Shown here in pieces: positions 60,082 to 64,000 of a stretch of 64,000 nucleotides of DNA (positions are counted from its first letter, which is position 1; each line of letters begins with the position of its first letter). Source of the DNA: Bog-159 sp963738375 (GTDB taxonomy: Bacteria > Acidobacteriota > Terriglobia > Bryobacterales > Bryobacteraceae); assembly GCA_963738375.1 (NCBI GenBank), contig CAVTWL010000006.1, forward strand, positions 620,001-684,000. Direction: 5' to 3'. Made by a program: the position numbers and the translations under genes. Below the pieces are notes generated by a model that searched no databases, was not told the origin of the DNA, and worked only from the letters and a program-made list of their open reading frames with translations.

Positions 60082-61748
60082 TATTTGAAGATCACATCCA
60101 TGGCTAACTGAAACTGATTGCGGCGGGTTCCATGGTCGTAGGCGGCCCTTTGGAAGGCGTGGTCGAAGCGCAGTTCCGGACGGAACAGAATGGTCGTGCC
60201 TACCCAATGTCCCCACATCAGGGTTTCCTCCGCGTAGGCGGTCTTGTAGCCCGTACGCTGGCCCTTCAGGTCATCGAGAAAATCGGTGCGAACGGACAAG
60301 TAATCGTGATTCGAGAGGTCCTTTTCGACATAATTCACAGCGGCAAACTCGGGAGCGAAGCAGGCTAGCTGGCCGGGCGCGCAGAAGGCGCCGTTGGCGC
60401 CCTTTTCCAAAGGCAGCGTGCCGTCTATATTAGGCACATCCTTTTGGTACATGTACCAGGCTTCGGTCGCCAGGTGCCAGGTCGCGTTGATCTTGTGATA
60501 CCAGGTTGCATCGAACATCTGCAGGTTGTTATAGGCGTACTTTCCGTTGTTCAAGCCATTGATGCAGGGGTATAGGAAATCGTTGCCTTGATTGAACGTA
60601 TAACCGAGGCAGGCGGTGACGGAGGCTCGCGCATCGGCAGTCCAGGGGGCCACATCGTGGCTGGCGGTGAGACCCAGTTGCAGCAGCCAATGATCGTCTA
60701 GCTTCATGGTGCCGATGATGCCCGTATCGGTGAACGGGTCGATGCTATAGAGCAACGAGTGTGTGTACACGTAATTGTTGGGCGCCAGTTGCGCCTCGAT
60801 GCCTGGCACGGAGATGAAGCGTCCGACCCTGATATCCAAGCCTTGGGCGACCTGAGGGATGTACAGGTCAAAATACTCCAGCACCGGATCGAAGCCATAC
60901 TGCCGGTTTTGATCGAGTAACTGCTGGCTGAAGTAGCCCTTATTGGTGGTGAAGCGGTAACTGGTTCCGTAGAGAGCGCTGAGATGGAAGCCCCAGTCGA
61001 TGTGATCGGTCTGCACGGTGTCCGGCAGCCGCTCGATATACAGAACAGCCTGGTCGAGTTCAGGCCGGTTGGCGAAGATGTCATAGGCGGCCGGGAGATT
61101 GGAGTGGCCGGAGGTGCTGAGGTTGAAACTGCCTTCGAACCAACCGTAGATCTTAACGCGGCTTGCTTCCCAGGCCTTGCCGTTCGATCCCCCATAGATG
61201 GCCTGCATGAGCGGGGGCACGTTGGTGTCGGGCGACCCTATGTCGGGTGCGCCGCCGTACGACCAGTCGGAGTTGGGAAAGGGGGGGGAATTGAGGGGGG
61301 AGGGTGGCAGCCGGCTGGGCGGCGCGGGACCACTGGAAGACGCGCCTTTCCAATCGGTGGAGTATGCCTGAAACAGGCGCTTTACGAAGCCGGGCGGCGG
61401 TACGGGCGAGCCCAGGGTGAGGGTCAGATCGAGGGACTGGCCGGGCGCCAGCTCGACGGCCGTCACAGAGGAGATTTCGAAGCCTTCCTTGCTGGCGGTC
61501 AACTGGTAGTGGCCCGGGGAGAGGGTAGATGCGCCGAAGGCACCATCGGCCGCAGCGGTTAAGGTCCGATCGGCGCCTCCCTCAACGCGATGCACCAGGA
61601 TCTGTGCCGCGGCGGCCGGCGCACCACTGACCGTTTTTATGACGCCGCGCAAAGCGCCGGACGGCGGCTGGCCTTGCGCGGCGAGAAACGGGGAGAGCGC
61701 AAGGATCGAGAGGAGCCGGGCGGGCGATAGGGGAAACCCTGAGGACAC
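60078..61748 (-). CDS. outer-membrane beta-barrel protein (OprB/BBP2-like) with CnaB-like domain
   Basis: A 556-residue outer-membrane protein: signal 'LLSILALSPFLAAQ', a carboxypeptidase-regulatory-like domain ('GALRGVIKTVSGAPAAAAQI', 'LSPGHYQLTASKEGFEI'), a Pro/Ser-rich linker coded by a G-rich tract near 61281-61310, then a barrel with 'RVKIYGWFEGSFNLSTSG' and 'YFDLYIPQVAQGLDIRVGRF', ending in the aromatic 'AMDVIFKY'. It is likely a porin; cargo unknown. Confidence 0.85.
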   Translation of the reverse strand: MSSGFPLSPARLLSILALSPFLAAQGQPPSGALRGVIKTVSGAPAAAAQILVHRVEGGADRTLTAAADGAFGASTLSPGHYQLTASKEGFEISSVTAVELAPGQSLDLTLTLGSPVPPPGFVKRLFQAYSTDWKGASSSGPAPPSRLPPSPLNSPPFPNSDWSYGGAPDIGSPDTNVPPLMQAIYGGSNGKAWEASRVKIYGWFEGSFNLSTSGHSNLPAAYDIFANRPELDQAVLYIERLPDTVQTDHIDWGFHLSALYGTSYRFTTNKGYFSQQLLDQNRQYGFDPVLEYFDLYIPQVAQGLDIRVGRFISVPGIEAQLAPNNYVYTHSLLYSIDPFTDTGIIGTMKLDDHWLLQLGLTASHDVAPWTADARASVTACLGYTFNQGNDFLYPCINGLNNGKYAYNNLQMFDATWYHKINATWHLATEAWYMYQKDVPNIDGTLPLEKGANGAFCAPGQLACFAPEFAAVNYVEKDLSNHDYLSVRTDFLDDLKGQRTGYKTAYAEETLMWGHWVGTTILFRPELRFDHAFQRAAYDHGTRRNQFQLAMDVIFKY

Positions 61749-61898
61749 AGTTCTATCTTAGATCGGATTTCGCTAGAATCCGGGTCCGGCCGGCAAACGA
61801 GCGAACGAAGCCAATTTGGGCGAATTTAGAGCCGCCGGGACGCAGCTTGGGTGCAGGCGGGTAGCGGCGAGCGGCGTTGGAGGTGAAAAGCGGGCCGG

Positions 61899-62447
61899 TC
61901 AAGCGGCCTGGGGGGCCGGGTGGGCGGGTTTTCCTAGGCAGCAACGCTGGTGTTCGATGCCGCTGCCGCAAGGGCAGAGCTGGTTGCGTCCGATTTTGGT
62001 GCTGTGGATGGGTTGGAGTTGTGCAAAATTGGGCAGGTTTTCGAGGGGCGAGGCGGCGGGGGCTGCTTCGCCGAGGGGCATGGATCCCACTTCCGACGGC
62101 TCTTCGGGCAGGGCTTCGGCTTCCAGAGGGGTGGATAGCGCGGCGCCGGCGCGGTCGATCATGGCGAGGGCGGCCTTCAGGCGGACGGCGGGGGGCATTT
62201 GGGGATCGGCGATGATGGCGCGGATGGCGGCGAAGGACTCGATGGCGAGGGCTTCGGCTTGTTTGGTGAAGGCGGCGGAGCGGCGGCGGCAGGCCCGTTG
62301 GTAGGTTTCGGCGAAAACGGGCGAACGAAGCCAATTGAGGACGGTGTTGCGATGTACGCCGGTGGCAGCAGCGGCCTCGGTGGCGGTGGAACCGGTGGCG
62401 ATGAGAGCCACGAATTTTTGTTGACTTGCGGAGGTGAAATCGGACAT
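61899..62447 (-). CDS. HTH (terminase small-subunit-like) protein with SEC-C zinc motif
   Basis: A 182-residue two-part protein. The N-terminus has a helix-turn-helix like phage terminase small subunits and resolvases ('QQKFVALIATGSTATEAAAA', 'TGVHRNTVLNWLRSPVFAET'). The C-terminus ends with a SEC-C zinc-binding motif 'NQLCPCGSGIEHQRCCLGK'. The combination is seen in soil Acidobacteria; whether it binds DNA is inferred. ATG 62447 is chosen because the HTH starts there. Confidence 0.72.
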   Translation of the reverse strand: MSDFTSASQQKFVALIATGSTATEAAAATGVHRNTVLNWLRSPVFAETYQRACRRRSAAFTKQAEALAIESFAAIRAIIADPQMPPAVRLKAALAMIDRAGAALSTPLEAEALPEEPSEVGSMPLGEAAPAASPLENLPNFAQLQPIHSTKIGRNQLCPCGSGIEHQRCCLGKPAHPAPQAA

Positions 62448-62561
62448 AAGAAGTGTGCTTCCGATTTCAGGGTGACATGGGGGCGGGGCGAAGGCGCGGG
62501 GATTGGGTGGGTATGTTGTTGGGACGATGGGAAATATGTTTCCTGCCCGGCATGTCACCCG

Positions 62562-62590
62562 GGGCGCCGGACCAGTAAGCTCCGGCGCCC
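62562..62590 (-). terminator. strong hairpin downstream of the right-edge gene
   Basis: GGGCGCCGGA and TCCGGCGCCC form a perfect 10-bp stem with a 9-nt loop, 10 nt after the minus-strand stop at 62601. No T-run follows, so termination efficiency is uncertain. Confidence 0.55.
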
Positions 62591-62600
62591 GCTGAAAGAA

Positions 62601-64000
62601 CTACTGAATCGTGACGCTGCCGACGTTCGCCACTTTGCCGTCAGCGGTGAGTACGATGCTAACGGCTCCTTTACCGGCTAAGGACGCTGGAATCGGACCG
62701 ATGTTGATTTGGTCTTCTCCCAAGTACCCCGGCGCCGCGCCGGCGAACAGGACGGGTACGCTTATGCCGCCTACCGTAGCGGTGACGGTCTTCGCATTGC
62801 GGAAACCAGTGCCGTAGATTTCCAGGTAGAACTGTTCGTTGGAAGCGGCGACATCGATGGGGAAGCCGACGACGTTACCGGAGGTGACTTGGTAGATGGA
62901 CTGCAAGGGCTGCTGCACACCGTTAAGCACCGGCAGAACCCAAGCGGCGGCTAATCCCGAGCCGTTCAAGGTGAACAGCCCAGGCGATACTGTGCCGATG
63001 ACGACGCTGGCCTGCTGGTTGGAGGTTCCATCCACCGAACTGATGGTGACCGTTGCGATTCCAGGCGCCATGCCGGCCGGGAGCTCAAAGTTGACCTGCG
63101 ACGACGAAACATAGAAGAGAGGCGCCGAAGCGGTAGTGCCGGCGGAATCGGTTATGGTAACGGTGGTTCCCGCGAGACTTGTCGGCGGGGTTGTCTCAGC
63201 CGTAGCCGTGGAACTAGCCAAGCCCGCGCCGTATGCCGTCACGATGGATCCTGGCGCGAGGGCGACCAGCTGTCCGGCAGTCGCGGAACGGACCGAGAAA
63301 GGCGGCACACTGGATTTTGCCAGTTGGCCGTAGGCGGTACCTTTTTGCGACACCGAAGGTAGCGCCGGCATACAAATCGCCATGAAATTATCGGTGTTGG
63401 GCGCGGTGTGGGTATTGTTCGGATCCGTCGATTGGCAGGCCAGAGAGAAGGCATCGAAGTAGTCCCAGCCTTGGGCGCCGATGTGCTGGGCCCAAGCGGT
63501 AGCGGTGGAGGTGAGCCAACCGGTCCAACTGTCGGTTGCCGTCCAGCCGATCCAACCGCTGCCGAGGTAGGTGTCGGGTTCGCCCGAGCCAACGGATCCG
63601 CCGGGTATCGACCAGCGCAGAGCGCTGGACTCGTTCACATATAGCGGAAGGGCGTATGGCGCGACACTGGCGCGCTGCGCCATGAAATCGTAAGTGCCGT
63701 CGGCCGGCGTGGCCGTGCCTACCAGCGATCCGTATTCCGCCGCAGGCTGTGTGGATGCCGGGTAGACATCCATGCCGACGTAGTCGAGGAATGGATCTAC
63801 AGTCGTGAAATTACACCAGAAGTTCGAGGATCCGCCGGCGTTCGGGCAGGTGTACTGTCCGCCCGAGAGCGCCATATCTTCAAACGTGCCTCCGGCGCCG
63901 ACGGCGGTTGAGGGGCTCGCGGATTTAATGGCCAGGGCAGCATTTCTCAAGAAAAGATCCACATTGGCGGGACTGGAGAGGAACGGGCAGCCGCTCCCGC
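62601..64000 (-). CDS. secreted protein with Solibacter-type C-terminal domain (5' end outside window)
   Basis: At least 466 residues; the frame is open to the window edge. The N-terminal part ('FLDYVGMDVYPASTQPAAEY', 'LPLYVNESSALRWSIPGGSV', 'HIGAQGWDYFDAFSLACQST') looks like the end of a glycoside-hydrolase-type TIM barrel. The last ~220 residues ('LAPGSIVTAYGAGLASS', 'APLFYVSSSQVNFELPAGMA', 'EQFYLEIYGTGFRNAKTVTA', 'APGYLGEDQINIGPIPASLA') match the Solibacter uncharacterised C-terminal domain (TIGR03437), the best single taxonomic marker in the window. Probably exported and surface- or matrix-located. Confidence 0.85.
   Translation of the reverse strand, partial: GSGCPFLSSPANVDLFLRNAALAIKSASPSTAVGAGGTFEDMALSGGQYTCPNAGGSSNFWCNFTTVDPFLDYVGMDVYPASTQPAAEYGSLVGTATPADGTYDFMAQRASVAPYALPLYVNESSALRWSIPGGSVGSGEPDTYLGSGWIGWTATDSWTGWLTSTATAWAQHIGAQGWDYFDAFSLACQSTDPNNTHTAPNTDNFMAICMPALPSVSQKGTAYGQLAKSSVPPFSVRSATAGQLVALAPGSIVTAYGAGLASSTATAETTPPTSLAGTTVTITDSAGTTASAPLFYVSSSQVNFELPAGMAPGIATVTISSVDGTSNQQASVVIGTVSPGLFTLNGSGLAAAWVLPVLNGVQQPLQSIYQVTSGNVVGFPIDVAASNEQFYLEIYGTGFRNAKTVTATVGGISVPVLFAGAAPGYLGEDQINIGPIPASLAGKGAVSIVLTADGKVANVGSVTIQ

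Noticed and set aside
1..64000. tRNA, rRNA or CRISPR arrays
   Set aside because: Looked for conserved T-arm motifs, rRNA core segments and regularly spaced repeats; none found. The few GGTTCGA-like strings lie inside coding genes.

Overview
The window looks like a chromosomal segment of a soil acidobacterium of the Solibacter/Bryobacter group. The evidence is high GC; a gene at the right edge ending in the Solibacter-type C-terminal domain (TIGR03437 kind); an Oar-like TonB-dependent receptor with an N-terminal carboxypeptidase-regulatory domain; two members of the 'MLIS(D/E)KQH' acidobacterial family; and many secreted beta-propeller, ThuA and TIM-barrel proteins. I saw no tRNA, rRNA, CRISPR array or transposase.

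Layout. 0-1.6 kb: end of a chemotaxis operon (cheB, cheR, cheX-like). 1.6-8.9 kb: a glyoxalase-like protein, then a minus-strand block with a DUF5666 protein coupled to an Oar-type receptor and, upstream, a four-gene overlapping set (coiled-coil protein, GT9 glycosyltransferase, zinc-ribbon membrane protein, DUF2752). 9-13 kb: lysoplasmalogenase facing an operon of egtB, egtD and an OpuC/EgtUV-like ABC transporter. 13-28 kb: convergent paralogous secreted proteins, a Tat-exported amine oxidase, ribokinase, DUF507, a TlpA-like thioredoxin, a small STAS protein coupled to adhE, a natAB/ECF sigma/membrane-protein set, and lutABC for L-lactate oxidation. 28.4-34.4 kb: an orphan Flp pilin and a uracil-DNA glycosylase, now separated by a giant DUF4011-helicase-nuclease (defence-type) gene bounded by 26-bp imperfect direct repeats. 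34-45 kb: SDR enzymes, a G-poor cassette, a Gfo/Idh/MocA oxidoreductase, and a ThuA / sugar epimerase / dihaem cytochrome c / PQQ-dehydrogenase operon. 45-48 kb: RDD protein and FkbM methyltransferase.

48.3-57.9 kb is the most unusual region. Nine tightly packed plus-strand genes encode a haem-oxygenase-like di-iron oxidase, an acyl carrier protein, two AMP-forming ligases, an SDR ketoreductase, a MetA-family homoserine acyltransferase, a GNAT/FemAB-like protein, a group II PLP decarboxylase and a MetY-type gamma-replacement enzyme. I read this as a small biosynthetic gene cluster of a type I do not recognise. It may combine an ACP-bound or lipid acyl unit with a homoserine-derived unit; the product is unknown.

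The right end (57.9-64 kb) holds a PQQ-like propeller protein, a lysozyme-like protein, an outer-membrane barrel, an HTH-SEC-C protein and a partial secreted protein.

Six apparent single frameshifts in five genes (DUF5666, TlpA-like, lutB twice, an SDR, the propeller protein) mostly fall in homopolymers or CG runs, so assembly error is at least as likely as gene decay.
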